Assembly (NCBI GenBank): GCA_023212725.1
Contig: JALBYF010000036.1
Location: forward strand, 124,001-188,000
Source: Tranzscheliella williamsii
Lineage: Eukaryota > Basidiomycota > Ustilaginomycetes > Ustilaginales > Ustilaginaceae
DNA length: 64,000 nt
Reading direction: 5' to 3'
Shown: positions 18,331-28,206 of the stretch, piece by piece
Numbering within the stretch: the stretch's first letter is position 1
Layout: each line of letters starts with the position of its first letter
Notes under the pieces: generated by a model
The model's input: the letters and a program-made list of their open reading frames with translations, nothing else
What the model was told of the DNA's origin: nothing
The model's database searches: none
Translations under genes and position numbers: made by a program

Positions 18331-21180
18331 ATGGCGAATACTTGCCGCCTGAGACCGCCAGAGGAAGGCGCCTCGCTCACGCGGCCCCCGCTTTCGACTC
18401 GAGCATCGGCAACGGACACTGTCGTCCATCGCCGGGGTAAGCCATCAGACATCCCCACATTTGGCATCATGTGGAATGTGATGCGGACCATCGGCGACAT
18501 CTCGCTACCTACCTTCTATTCGTCCATCCAGATACGTGGTCAGCACAATGTGCCCCCGACCGGCACCCCGCTGATCTTATGTGCTAACCATTCCAACACC
18601 CTTCTCGATGTCGCCATGATCGCATCCTACATGCCCGAGCGCCGGCCACTTCATTTCTGGGCCAAGTCTGGCTTCTTCAAGAATCCCATCTCCCGCTACA
18701 TCTTTAATTCCAGTGGCAATATCAAGGTCGATCGCAAGAATAAGAACAATCAGGCGCTCTTCCAAGGCACCTTTGAAGCAATGAAGGCAGGAGGTGCCAT
18801 TGCTCTCTTCCCAGAGGGCGGCAGCTACACCATCCCTGCTGTCGCCAACCTCAAGCTCGGCGCTGCCTGGGCCGCGCTCGAATATGCCAGGCACCTTCAG
18901 CTTCAGGCCACACTGCCCCCCGATACGAAGCGCGCCCCTACCCCGACCACGGCCGTCAACATCCTTCCTGCGGCTGTCAACTTCGATGACAAGAGCAAGT
19001 TTAGGTCGAGGGCTCTTCTGCAATACGGTCCGCCCATCTCGCTGGACAACTATATCGATGAGTTCCTATCCGCGCCTCCGCTTCTCGAAGATGCCGCCAA
19101 TGAAGCCGATTCTACCGTGCCGCCTACGCCCGTATCCATGTCTCGTACCTCCTCTACCGCTTCCGATGCGAACACCAGCCCGGCGCACTCTGCCGTCTTC
19201 CGGCTCACTGCCGATCTTCGAAAGGCACTGCAAACACTCACCTTCAACGCGCCCGACTGGACCACCTTCCACGCTGTCCGAACCGCGCGAGACCTCATCT
19301 TCGAGCTGCAGCCCCACTCCCTCGACGTCGTCCCGCAAGACATCAACAAATACGTCATCCTGTCCCGCAGCCTTCTGACGCTCATCACTATGGATGTCTC
19401 GCACGGCCCCGACGCCGAACTCCGCCGCAAAAGCCAGGCGGCACGCCAGTCCCTCTTCCTCTACTCCTGTCTCCTTCACACCAACGACGTCGACAACGTC
19501 AGCCTGGCTCGCATGCTTCACCGCTACTCCTCGGTCGGTGCCTCAGGCCAGGGCACTTTCAAGGAGGCTCGCATCCCCTCGCTCAGAACTGCCTTAGCGG
19601 GTCTCTGGTCCGCCGTCAGGTCGTTTGTGATCCGATTGCCTCTCTATATTCCCATCTATCTACCTACCCTCGTGCCCATGTACCTGCTACCAAATCATCT
19701 CGCCCACCGGTATGCATTCAGAGAGGAAGAGTCGCTCTCTTCAGTCAAGGTACTCTTCAGTTTCGGCTTCAGCCTGCTCTTCAACATCGGTCTGCTTTTC
19801 AAGATAATGCAGCTCTGCCGCTGGTCTCCCGCGGGCCTGCTCGTCGGCATCGCCGCTATCTGGTGGCTCTACGAGCTCAATCGATCGACCATCGACACTG
19901 CCTATGGCCTCGTAAAGCAGATTCGGCTCGGCTGGCATGTCTGGACAGCTGCCAAAACTGCCGAGCGTGAAGGGCTGCTCACCAGCGCCGCTACTGGCCG
20001 TTCTCCATTGTCGTCCGAGGGTGTCTCTCCCCAGTTGCCATCGGGAGCGCAGCCAGGCACCAGCGACCTGTTTTTTTACGGCACGTTGGTCCATCCCAAG
20101 ATCCTTGCCCGCGTGACCGGCAACGACGGCGCGCATCTCACCATCCAGAATGGCGTAGTGCCCGACGCGGTGCTGTGCCACGTCAAGGGCGAAGAGTATC
20201 CCGGCTTGATACGGGCTGACTCCATTCCGGGCGTCTTTTCGGACGCGGCTGCTGCCGGCATTGGCGAGAGCGGCCAAGGTGCGGTCAAGGGCACGCTGGT
20301 CCGCGGGCTGACCGCGCACGATCTGCGGTGTCTGGACGCGTTCGAAGGGGACGAGTACACACGCACACCGGTCGAGGTGGTGCTCGATCCGGCAGCGCGG
20401 GCCGAGACGAATCGGGAGCGGTTGGAGCGCGGGGGGGATGCGCTGCCGCTGGACGCGATTCTCGGCTCGCTGACGGCGGGGCGGGTTGCGAAGCTCTGCG
20501 GTTCGGCGGAGGCGGTGCGCGTGCCAGCGCAGGTCTATCTCTGGACGGGTGGTCTGCACCGGCTCGAGCCGCGCGTGTGGGAGTTTGACCGCTTCGCGCG
20601 CGAGAATGCGCACCGCTGGGTGGGGGCCCGCTGGGACGGCGCCGGTCGACCCGTGAACGACCCGCACGGCGCCGCACCCGAAACCGTCGCGAACGAGTTC
20701 GAGTACGAATTCGTCGACCGCCTCCGCGACCAGACCGACGGCGACGCGGCACCGGACGCCGAGGATGCCGCTGTGCTCCGGACGCTTATCACAACAGTCA
20801 CTGACGACGCGCGCATGCGCGCATCGCTGCTCATCGTCACCGCCCACCTCGCCGAGAACCCCAGCATCCAGCACTTTGTCAACGAGGCCTTCCGTCTCGT
20901 CCACACCGCGCGCCCCGCTCGCGCCGACCCGCACCTCGTCGCAGCACTCCTCGAGAGCCGCCACCAGGCCAGGTCCGCGCTCCACAGCCTCGTCGCCCAC
21001 GTCGAGACCGCCGCCGACACACCTGACCCATCCGTCGCCACCGCAACGGACGCACTCGCCACCGTCCGGGAGGAGAAGCTCCGGCACCTCGAGGCCTTCC
21101 TCGGCGAGGCACGCAGGAACGACCCTCAACCGGCCGAGACCTGGCCGTTCGCGCCGCACCACGCCAAGAAGCACGTCTGA
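18331..21180 (+). CDS. Glycerolipid acyltransferase (PlsC) fused to an AIG2/GGCT-like domain
   Basis: One uninterrupted 949-codon frame with two domains. The N-terminal half is a PlsC acyltransferase of the Sct1/Gpt2-like type. ANHSNTLLD carries His87 of the acceptor motif (five residues before Asp, one more than the textbook spacing), followed by a KVDRKNK block and an FPEGGSY motif near residue 160. Two or more hydrophobic segments at ~430-520 suggest ER membrane insertion. These enzymes acylate glycerol-3-phosphate or dihydroxyacetone phosphate. From residue ~579 an AIG2/gamma-glutamylcyclotransferase-like fold follows: FFYGTLVHP near the start and LDAFEGDEYTRTPVEV near 667-683, including the FEG Glu and Y-x-R. 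The last ~230 residues are helical and unrecognised. GC content rises sharply near 20.05 kb, at the junction. The start is the first ATG; a more upstream exon is possible. Confidence 0.82.
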   Translation: MANTCRLRPPEEGASLTRPPLSTRASATDTVVHRRGKPSDIPTFGIMWNVMRTIGDISLPTFYSSIQIRGQHNVPPTGTPLILCANHSNTLLDVAMIASYMPERRPLHFWAKSGFFKNPISRYIFNSSGNIKVDRKNKNNQALFQGTFEAMKAGGAIALFPEGGSYTIPAVANLKLGAAWAALEYARHLQLQATLPPDTKRAPTPTTAVNILPAAVNFDDKSKFRSRALLQYGPPISLDNYIDEFLSAPPLLEDAANEADSTVPPTPVSMSRTSSTASDANTSPAHSAVFRLTADLRKALQTLTFNAPDWTTFHAVRTARDLIFELQPHSLDVVPQDINKYVILSRSLLTLITMDVSHGPDAELRRKSQAARQSLFLYSCLLHTNDVDNVSLARMLHRYSSVGASGQGTFKEARIPSLRTALAGLWSAVRSFVIRLPLYIPIYLPTLVPMYLLPNHLAHRYAFREEESLSSVKVLFSFGFSLLFNIGLLFKIMQLCRWSPAGLLVGIAAIWWLYELNRSTIDTAYGLVKQIRLGWHVWTAAKTAEREGLLTSAATGRSPLSSEGVSPQLPSGAQPGTSDLFFYGTLVHPKILARVTGNDGAHLTIQNGVVPDAVLCHVKGEEYPGLIRADSIPGVFSDAAAAGIGESGQGAVKGTLVRGLTAHDLRCLDAFEGDEYTRTPVEVVLDPAARAETNRERLERGGDALPLDAILGSLTAGRVAKLCGSAEAVRVPAQVYLWTGGLHRLEPRVWEFDRFARENAHRWVGARWDGAGRPVNDPHGAAPETVANEFEYEFVDRLRDQTDGDAAPDAEDAAVLRTLITTVTDDARMRASLLIVTAHLAENPSIQHFVNEAFRLVHTARPARADPHLVAALLESRHQARSALHSLVAHVETAADTPDPSVATATDALATVREEKLRHLEAFLGEARRNDPQPAETWPFAPHHAKKHV

Positions 21181-21281
21181 AAAGCTGTTTCCGCGAATCC
21201 TTCCGGTCATCGATACCCCGCACCCCCTTTGCTCTTCACCACAGATAGCCGCGTGCCAGTGTGAATGCGTTGTGACGGGTG

Positions 21282-22550
21282 CTATTGGAAGTACACGGTG
21301 CCAGCTGGGCTGGCGCGGTCGGCGTAGGCGGCCCACCAGGCGGCGGCGGGGCGGATCTTCTTGCCCTTGGGCTGGAGGGAGCGGACGGCGAGGAAGCCGT
21401 CGTCCGGGCGGTGTGTCCGGCAGACGAGCGCGGTGAGGCGGTCCGAGTAGACCGCGGTGCCCGGAAGCGCATCGACGAGCGCCGCATGCGTCGCCTGGCA
21501 CCCGCGCTGCAGCTCTTCCGACCCAATCGTCGCCACGTCGGCGAGCGTGGTCGGTAGCGGCGGGAACCCCGCGCGGCCCGGCACCAGCGTGGTGCTGAGT
21601 CGATACTGTCCGTGGCCAAGCAGGCATCGCGTTAGCCTCTCTACGCCGAATCCGCCACGGTAGCTACTCACCAGATACGAGAAGGCTCTGTCGCGCGCGA
21701 CAATGTCGGGGGCGGACATGGCGTGCCAGCGGACAACAGCGTGGGCGGGCTTGATCTTGGGCGCGAAGGTCTTGTCCGGGTCGTGCTGGGGCCAGCTGGC
21801 GCGCCAGTGGGCGGGGAGGTCTTGGAGGAGCGCGACGAGGAGTGCGGCTGCGATGTCGGCCATGGCGGGCTCGACGTCGAGGAAGTGAGATGCGGGCGCC
21901 GGGGTCGGCGGGGGGAAGGGCACGGCGTGCTGTGCGACGATGCGGCCGGTGTCGAAGCGGCGCTTCTCGAGTGTCTGGATGGAGACGCCCGAGCGGCGCA
22001 GGCGGCGCGCGAGCGCCCACTGGATGGGCGCCGCCCCGCGCAGCTGTGGCAGCAGCGACGGGTGGATGTTGAGCCGCTGCCACGGGTGCGGGAACCGGTC
22101 CAGCAGCGCATCCGGGATCAGCTGCCCGAACGAGCAGGTCAGCAGCAGCCGCCCTGCCGCATCATCCGCCAGCTCGCGCGGCAGCTCGTACGCCCCGAGA
22201 CCCGCCGCCGGCACCTCCTGCCGCGGAAGCCCACCCTGAATCGCCAGCTGCTTTACCGCTGACACCCGCATCCGCCCCGCCCCCCACCGCTGCTCAACAT
22301 CCCCCGGCGTCAGCACATGCAACGCAGCACACAGATCCGGCCGTCCCATCAGCGCCATCACCGATCGTGCCGCGAAAGCATCCGTCCCGCAGAAGAGGAT
22401 CTTGTACGGCGCCGCAGCCACGCTCCCCGACGACACCGCATCCGACGAACTCGCCCGGCATCCCTTACCAGACACGGCCCACAGCCAATGCCCGAGCCCG
22501 TCCCTTCGGCTCACAACATGCCTGCTGCGCGCAGCGGCCAATGAGAACAT
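21282..22550 (-). CDS. FMT1: Methionyl-tRNA formyltransferase, mitochondrial
   Basis: Formylates initiator Met-tRNA for mitochondrial translation, using 10-formyltetrahydrofolate. Single exon of 422 residues. The N-terminus is Arg/Ser/Ala-rich, consistent with a mitochondrial presequence. The catalytic domain starts at YKILFCGTDAFAARSVMAL and includes the signature LNIHPSLLPQLRGAAPIQWAL, where the Asn and His are two of the three catalytic residues. Asp lies in RRFDTGRIV, in the position of the family's catalytic Asp. A C-terminal OXB-like domain begins around KTFAPKIKPAHAVVRW. It is convergent with the fused acyltransferase, leaving only ~100 bp between stop codons. Confidence 0.93.
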   Translation of the reverse strand: MFSLAAARSRHVVSRRDGLGHWLWAVSGKGCRASSSDAVSSGSVAAAPYKILFCGTDAFAARSVMALMGRPDLCAALHVLTPGDVEQRWGAGRMRVSAVKQLAIQGGLPRQEVPAAGLGAYELPRELADDAAGRLLLTCSFGQLIPDALLDRFPHPWQRLNIHPSLLPQLRGAAPIQWALARRLRRSGVSIQTLEKRRFDTGRIVAQHAVPFPPPTPAPASHFLDVEPAMADIAAALLVALLQDLPAHWRASWPQHDPDKTFAPKIKPAHAVVRWHAMSAPDIVARDRAFSYLVSSYRGGFGVERLTRCLLGHGQYRLSTTLVPGRAGFPPLPTTLADVATIGSEELQRGCQATHAALVDALPGTAVYSDRLTALVCRTHRPDDGFLAVRSLQPKGKKIRPAAAWWAAYADRASPAGTVYFQ

Positions 22551-23372
22551 GTACTCGCGCGGCTCGCTTCCAGTCTCACCCTCCCTAAGCCTGCTTGCTT
22601 CGTTGTCCGCTGCGTCGAATCAATCGATGGATGATGGCCTACTCTCAAGAAGGTAACCGTGCTCCATCGAAAAAGCAGGATCAGCGCCAAGTGGAGGAAA
22701 GTAGAAGAGCCACCTTGCCGGACCCAACAACAATTAGATCGGGCGATCCAAAGCATAAATCAACCCGATCCGAATTAAGGACCAGCGACATGGGTGAAAG
22801 AGCGAGCGAAGAAAGGGGCCGAGACCGCGAGCGTGAGGGACGAGCGCAGGAAGGCTTTCGTGCTTGGTGTTGGTCTTGGATGTGTGAGAGCGGCGAGAGG
22901 AGGGGACCAGCGCATGGCTTGCATGTGGTTATATCGAACGACGCTACCAGCTGGTTCACTGCTGCCTCCTTCCTTCTGCTCTGATTGGCATCGTCTCAGC
23001 ATCACACCGCTCAGCACCGGCACCTTTGCTGGATCCGATCGCGCTCACGCAGCTCAGCCGCCAGCTCGGATTCTCTGACCAGCTCCCCTCGCCCGCATTC
23101 GCCTCTGTTCGCCTCGGTTGGCCGCGATCTGCTTGCTCGATCGCAGAGGAGCAGCCGAATCAAGAGAGACTCGGGATCGATTGCAATATCGGTCGCATCA
23201 GTCGTTGCATTTGATCGTATCAGCCGTTGCAATCTGAATTGATCGCATCAGCCGTTGCAATTGATCGGATCAGCCGTCGCAATTGATCGTATCAGCCGAC
23301 TCGCCGCAGCAGCACAGTCGTGACGTCTCTTTCCGATTGCGACTGAGCTGCGATCGATACAAGTCAGATACC
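22551..23372. promoter_or_regulatory. Divergent promoter region, FMT1 and ERF2-like genes
   Basis: An 820-bp gap between divergent starts. No gene is seen. The part next to the ERF2-like gene contains a tandem repeat (separate entry) that probably lies in its 5' leader. Confidence 0.5.
23193..23298 (+). repeat. Imperfect tandem repeat of a ~24-bp unit upstream of the ERF2-like start
   Basis: Four or five copies of a unit resembling TTGATCGNATCAGCCGTTGC, with the third base of the CGN triplet varying (C, T, G) and one copy separated by a short insertion. Each unit contains the half-palindrome TGAT...ATCA. It ends 75 bp before the ATG at 23373. Confidence 0.8.
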
Positions 23373-25850
23373 ATGTCGCCTGGCGACCCAACATCCGCTG
23401 GCGACGAGCCCGATCACGCGCTAGCCCAATCTACAGCCCAGTCTCCAGGCCATCCACAGTCTCCAGCACGAGCTCAAGGCCAAGCGCAAGGACTTCCTGC
23501 GTCGCTCTCGTCCAGGACGCTGGCGTCCTCCTCCCGCCACTCCTTCTCCACCGAGCCTAGGACCCGCCTCTCCTCGTTCCACAGCGCTCAGGATAGCCTC
23601 TACGAAGATACGTCTGCCTCTCTCCGTCCCAGCTCGGATCACTTCGAAGAAGCGCAGACATCGCGCCCGAACCGGTCCTCAATCGATGTGGCTACGTATG
23701 CAGCCCGTAGGCGGTCACTGCGCCTGTCGGCAGAGCTGTCAAGGCCTGACTCGCCGCTCTCAGCCCGCAGTAGCATGAGTGTTGCTGATGACGCCCAGCA
23801 CAAGCTCAGAGATGCTGCCACCGCAGCAGCCGGCCGATCCTCCCTCTCCAGGCAACGCCATTCGCTCGAGATGGAGCAGCTCGCTAACAGTATGAGCCGC
23901 TCCTCGACCGCGCTTGGCTTTCGTGTCGACGACGAGGATGTCTCCCAGTTCCGCGCCCGGTCCACCAGCGCCCTGTCGCAACGCAGGGATCTGTCTGATG
24001 ATGGCTCCTTCATCAAGCGCGACGTAAAAGATCGCGGCTCCATTCTGCCGCCTGCTGCCTTCTTCGCTCCCAGAAAGCCTGCTTCGCGTCTTTCTTCCAC
24101 CCACGTTTTGTCCCCGAACTCGGCCTCCTACGGGAGGAGCACGACTCCGCTTTCCTTTCTGTCAGGGAGAAGGAGTCCGGCGCCTCCCGACGCGGATGAT
24201 CCGTCTCGTCGCGATAGCGCCCACGAGGAGATCCTCGACCATCGCAGCTCATCGCCAATGGATGACGATCGCCGGCTGGTGGGCACGTCAGGCTCTGGCC
24301 GCGCCCCAAGCCCGTGGGGCCTCTCCGACTCTGTGTATTCCGCCGCTTCCTCGGGACCGCACGCGGTCTATCCGCATGCGAACGGCGGCGAAAAAAGCAA
24401 GTCCGGCTTCATCTCGCTCAGTGACCAACAGGATCCGCTCTCTAGCCAGCCCCAGAGCTCGCCGATTCCTGTGGTCAGGCTGATGGCCAGTACCGACCCG
24501 TTGCTGCCAGAGCGCACGCGCGATGCTCACGGCCACTCTGAAGCCTCCGCGCCTGACCAAGCGGAGAAGCCGGCAGCATCCAACGGAGCCGCCTTGCAAC
24601 GCGCTGGCATGCCGCGCAAGCTGTCGCCAGTCACGACAGCCCAGCCATCACAGGCGTCCGGTCCGTCCCCATCACCGTCCACGCCAATTGAAAAGCCAAC
24701 CAAAGTGAAGCGCAACTACCGCCATCTCAAGGGCGACAACAAGTTTTTCCTCGGAGGCCTGCTGATGACGTCAGGCGACAATCCGATCTACTTTTTGCTC
24801 TGCTTTATCCTTCTGTTGGCGCTCGGCGGTCTTTTCTACGGCTTCGAGGTGCGCTGGTTGACGCGCAACATCAGCCCGGCGATCCCCGCGGTGTTCTCGT
24901 ACGTCTGGCTGCTGGCGGTCGTCAACATGGGCGTGACCGCGTGGAAGGATCCGGGTGTCATTCCGCGCGACTTGGATCCGGACCCGCCGTGTGTGCTTGG
25001 CGACTCGGCGTACGAGGAAGGGCGTCAGCCGCTGGCGGACCCGGAGGATCCGCTCGCGATCCCCGTGCAGCGCATCCTGCGGGTCCGGGGCGAGACGGTC
25101 AAGGTCAAGTGGTGCGAGACGTGTGGGACGTATCGGCCGCCGCGCAGCAGCCACTGCCGGGTATGCGACAACTGTGTCGAGAACATCGACCACCACTGCA
25201 CGTTTCTGAACACGTGTATCGGACGACGCAACTATGTGTCGTTCATGGTCTTTCTGGCGGCGGCGATTGTGTCGGCGCTCATGGTGATCGCGTGTACGGC
25301 GGCTCGGCTGGTGTTGATGACGCGGGATGGCGGATTCCGCTATCCGCGCGGCGGGGTCGCGCCGGGCTATTCGTTCCGGCGCGCGCTCGAGGCGTCGCCG
25401 GTTTCCGCGGTCCTCTTCGTGCTGTGCACCGCCGCGCTGGTGCCCGTCGCGACGCTGTTTGTCTACCACCTCCGCCTCATCGCGCTGAATCGCTCCACCG
25501 TCGAGCAGATCCGCATCACCACCGCTCGCCAGTACGGCGAGCCGCGCCAGCTCGCACACCCCGCCGCCGAATCCGACGCCGACTCGCTCGCACCCCCCGC
25601 GCGCCCCGGCCTCACCGCCCCCCTCCTCCGCCTCCTCCGCGCCGCCCCCCGCTACAAAGACCCTAACCCCTTCGCCGCACCCTCCCTCACCACCAACATC
25701 CGCAACGGCATCGGCTGGCGCAGCGTCCACCTCCACAGCTCCATCCAGCGCCGCCGCCTACATCTCCCCGACAACCGCCTCCCCCATCCGCGCACCCCAC
25801 ACCCAGCTGTCGCGTCTCCCAACCCTTCCTCTCTCCAATGGAAAGCATAA
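23373..25850 (+). CDS. ERF2: Palmitoyltransferase ERF2-like, DHHC family
   Basis: Integral membrane S-acyltransferase. In yeast Erf2 works with Erf4/Shr5 to palmitoylate Ras at the ER. The product is 825 residues. A ~440-residue Ser/Arg/Pro-rich disordered N-terminus precedes RNYRHLKGDNKFFLGGLLM, two transmembrane segments, and a cysteine-rich block with WCETCGTYRPPRSSHCRVCD and an IDHHCTFLNTCIGRRNY that holds the catalytic DHHC Cys near residue 607. Two further transmembrane segments follow, then an NPF-type motif (KDPNPFAAP). The N-terminal extension is long for the family. The last ~40 residues are Pro/His/Arg-rich and less convincing, so a short 3' intron is possible. The ATG at 23373 is chosen; the open frame upstream has no ATG. 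The downstream neighbour is convergent. Confidence 0.9.
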   Translation: MSPGDPTSAGDEPDHALAQSTAQSPGHPQSPARAQGQAQGLPASLSSRTLASSSRHSFSTEPRTRLSSFHSAQDSLYEDTSASLRPSSDHFEEAQTSRPNRSSIDVATYAARRRSLRLSAELSRPDSPLSARSSMSVADDAQHKLRDAATAAAGRSSLSRQRHSLEMEQLANSMSRSSTALGFRVDDEDVSQFRARSTSALSQRRDLSDDGSFIKRDVKDRGSILPPAAFFAPRKPASRLSSTHVLSPNSASYGRSTTPLSFLSGRRSPAPPDADDPSRRDSAHEEILDHRSSSPMDDDRRLVGTSGSGRAPSPWGLSDSVYSAASSGPHAVYPHANGGEKSKSGFISLSDQQDPLSSQPQSSPIPVVRLMASTDPLLPERTRDAHGHSEASAPDQAEKPAASNGAALQRAGMPRKLSPVTTAQPSQASGPSPSPSTPIEKPTKVKRNYRHLKGDNKFFLGGLLMTSGDNPIYFLLCFILLLALGGLFYGFEVRWLTRNISPAIPAVFSYVWLLAVVNMGVTAWKDPGVIPRDLDPDPPCVLGDSAYEEGRQPLADPEDPLAIPVQRILRVRGETVKVKWCETCGTYRPPRSSHCRVCDNCVENIDHHCTFLNTCIGRRNYVSFMVFLAAAIVSALMVIACTAARLVLMTRDGGFRYPRGGVAPGYSFRRALEASPVSAVLFVLCTAALVPVATLFVYHLRLIALNRSTVEQIRITTARQYGEPRQLAHPAAESDADSLAPPARPGLTAPLLRLLRAAPRYKDPNPFAAPSLTTNIRNGIGWRSVHLHSSIQRRRLHLPDNRLPHPRTPHPAVASPNPSSLQWKA

Positions 25851-26028
25851 CTTCACCCCCTCCGCAATCCCGGCGGCCCACACTCCCTGCCCATTGTCCC
25901 TCTTTTTTCCACGCACAACGTCACGGTCCTTGACAGCATCGCCGAGCGCCCAACTTTGATCATTCAGGAATTCTGTTGCTAGCTGAGGAGAGCGGGTGCG
26001 GCGCGAACTGCTGCGACAGTGCTCGAGA

Positions 26029-27594
26029 TCAGTCGGCCTTCAGGTAGGGGACGAGCTTCTGGAGGCGGTCGGCGGCGAGCTCGATCTGGCCGTCCTTGCA
26101 GAAGCTGAAGCGGATGTAGTTCTCTCCGAGCGCGGCGTTGTCCGCCGAGTAGAAGGCGGTGGCGGGGATGGCGACGACGTCGCAGGTCTTGGCGATGAAG
26201 TACGCGGTGAGGTAGTCTTTCGGCTTGGCGAGGAGGGTGGGGGGGACGTTGTTCTTGGCGAGCCAGTCGCTGGGGATCTGGACGCGCGATGCATCGGCCA
26301 TGATAAAGTAGCCGCCGTTCGGCGTGGTGTAGGGCAGGCCGACGGCGTCGAGCGCTGTCTGGAGTGCGCGCCGGCGCGCCAGGTAGGCGTCGGTCTGGCG
26401 TGCGAAGAAGCTCTGCTCGCCAGCTGCCTCGAGCCCGATCGCGGCGCCCTCCTGCGCCCCGCTGTTGACGGCAAACGTGATGCGCGTATGCACCGCCCGG
26501 CTCGGCCCCACCAGATGCGCAGCTCCCACCAGCCATCCCACCCGCCACCCAGTGCAGGCAAAGCTCTTCCCCGCCGACCCAACGGTAATCGTCCGGTCCC
26601 ACATGCATTCCAGGCTGGCAATCCGCACGTGCTCGTGCCCGTCAAACGTAAGGCAGTCGTAAACCTCATCAGAGACCACCAGCGTATCGTACTTGATACA
26701 GAGCGCAGCAATCTGCTGCAGCTCGCCCAGCGAGAAAACCTTGCCGACCGGATTATGCGGAGTATTGAGGATTAGCGCTTTGGTAGCCGGGTCCGACAGG
26801 AGCCGTTCGAGATGGCCCATGTCGATGGCCCAGTCCGACGACTGGAGCTGCTTACTGCCATTGCTCGCTGCCGAGGGAGGAAGCAGCGGCAGATAGGTGG
26901 GGATACCCCCATGGAAGACGATCTCTGCGTTGTACTGGTCGAAGAAAGGCTCGATACACACAACCTTGTCGCCGGGGTTGATGAAGGCGGCCATGGCTGA
27001 GTAGATGCCACCGTTAGCACCACTCGTGATTTGGATCTCGGTCTCGACGTCCAGCTTCCTGTCCTCATTCGTCGGGCGCTGTTGGGGCAGCTCATCGGCT
27101 CGTCTCTGCGGCAAAGCTCCTTCGCTTGGTCCCGAAGGCAGGCGGTACTGGCTCGAATAGAATGAGCTAATTGCCTGACGCAACCGCAAACGCCCCTTGG
27201 GATGCGAGTAGTGGTGCAGATCGACTCGAGAGGTGATTTCTTTGGTAAGACTGTCGAGGATGTACGAGGGCGGCGACCAGTTCATGAAGCCCTGCCCCAG
27301 GTTGATGGCGGTGGGGAAGACGACAGGGTTGAAGAGCGTCCAGACATCGACACCTTGGTTGAGCTCATCATGGATCCGGTCGGACCTGTGCGTCTCCCAC
27401 CTCGACGGCGCCGTCTGCCGGCCGACGTCGCTGATTCCCGAAGACGGCATGGAAGAGTAGCGATAAAGGGGGCCAGCGCTGCGATGGGACTTGACAACAC
27501 GGCTTTGCGGACACGGTTTGGGCGTATGAGCTCGTCCGATCGTTGCGGCGGCTCGTGAAGCAGTAGAGGAGGCAGTCGAGAGGGAACACCTCAT
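26029..27594 (-). CDS. BNA3: Kynurenine aminotransferase (BNA3 type)
   Basis: PLP-dependent class I/II aminotransferase of 521 residues, single exon. It converts kynurenine to kynurenic acid; related enzymes also cleave cysteine S-conjugates. The N-terminal ~50 residues are Ser/Arg/Ala-rich with no acidic residue and end in RYSS, like a mitochondrial presequence, so dual localisation is possible. Core blocks are INLGQGFMNWSPP, HHYSHPKGRLRLRQAIS, ITSGANGGIYSAM, ILNTPHNPVGKVFS, VSDEVYDCLTF, and GSAGKSFACTGWRVGW with the Schiff-base Lys343. A Gln/Arg-rich insert of ~30 residues lies at ~150-180. An in-frame ATG at 27594 is used; the frame extends further only via TTG. It lies 0.6 kb downstream of a kynureninase on the same strand. 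Confidence 0.9.
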   Translation of the reverse strand: MRCSLSTASSTASRAAATIGRAHTPKPCPQSRVVKSHRSAGPLYRYSSMPSSGISDVGRQTAPSRWETHRSDRIHDELNQGVDVWTLFNPVVFPTAINLGQGFMNWSPPSYILDSLTKEITSRVDLHHYSHPKGRLRLRQAISSFYSSQYRLPSGPSEGALPQRRADELPQQRPTNEDRKLDVETEIQITSGANGGIYSAMAAFINPGDKVVCIEPFFDQYNAEIVFHGGIPTYLPLLPPSAASNGSKQLQSSDWAIDMGHLERLLSDPATKALILNTPHNPVGKVFSLGELQQIAALCIKYDTLVVSDEVYDCLTFDGHEHVRIASLECMWDRTITVGSAGKSFACTGWRVGWLVGAAHLVGPSRAVHTRITFAVNSGAQEGAAIGLEAAGEQSFFARQTDAYLARRRALQTALDAVGLPYTTPNGGYFIMADASRVQIPSDWLAKNNVPPTLLAKPKDYLTAYFIAKTCDVVAIPATAFYSADNAALGENYIRFSFCKDGQIELAADRLQKLVPYLKAD

Positions 27595-28206
27595 GCAGCA
27601 CGCGGAACAGGGAGAGAGCTCCAAAGGATCCTTGAAGAGCTCCTTGTCGCTCTCCTAGACGATATGCCGCTAATTGACGGATTACGAGGCGAATCTGTCA
27701 GCAACTTGTGCTCAAGCTCATGTAACCTTCGGTAGCAACAAAGTTGGCCCACTCAAATGCTGTTGGATGGTGCGTTGCAGAGGAGGAGGGGGCGACATGA
27801 ACAAGTCCTTTTTCCTCCCACTCCTCCCATCCGAGTCATGAGTTGACCTTTGCACAAGACCTGATACGCTGCCTGGAACAGACGGCTGGTCCTCGTCACC
27901 TCTCGCTGACACCGGTCGGTTAGAAACACGGTAATCACGAATCTGCGCATGCATCATCCACTGCCGCTGCAATCACGTCAGAGATGCAGCTGATCTTCTG
28001 CATAAGAGAAAATCTAACATCCCCTCTGTTGCTCAGCTTTGGGCCACACTGCGATTGCCGGTTCACAAACCCGCTTTCAGGTCTTTGCAGGCCAGGTGTA
28101 AGCTGCTCTCCGCCACATGTTCTTTCAATGTGTGACATAGTTTGACATTCACGATTGCCTTACAAAATTGCTGGCAACTTCAGCGAGGGCGAAGGGCATG
28201 GACTGC
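27595..28206. other. Intergenic between the kynureninase fusion and BNA3
   Basis: A 612-bp interval between tandem minus-strand genes, presumably holding the promoter of the aminotransferase and the 3' end of the upstream gene. No gene or structured element was recognised. Confidence 0.5.

Noticed and set aside
19741..21627. A 628-codon minus-strand frame
   Set aside because: It mirrors the GC-rich acyltransferase-AIG2 gene and the FMT1 end; no domain and Arg/Gly-biased composition.
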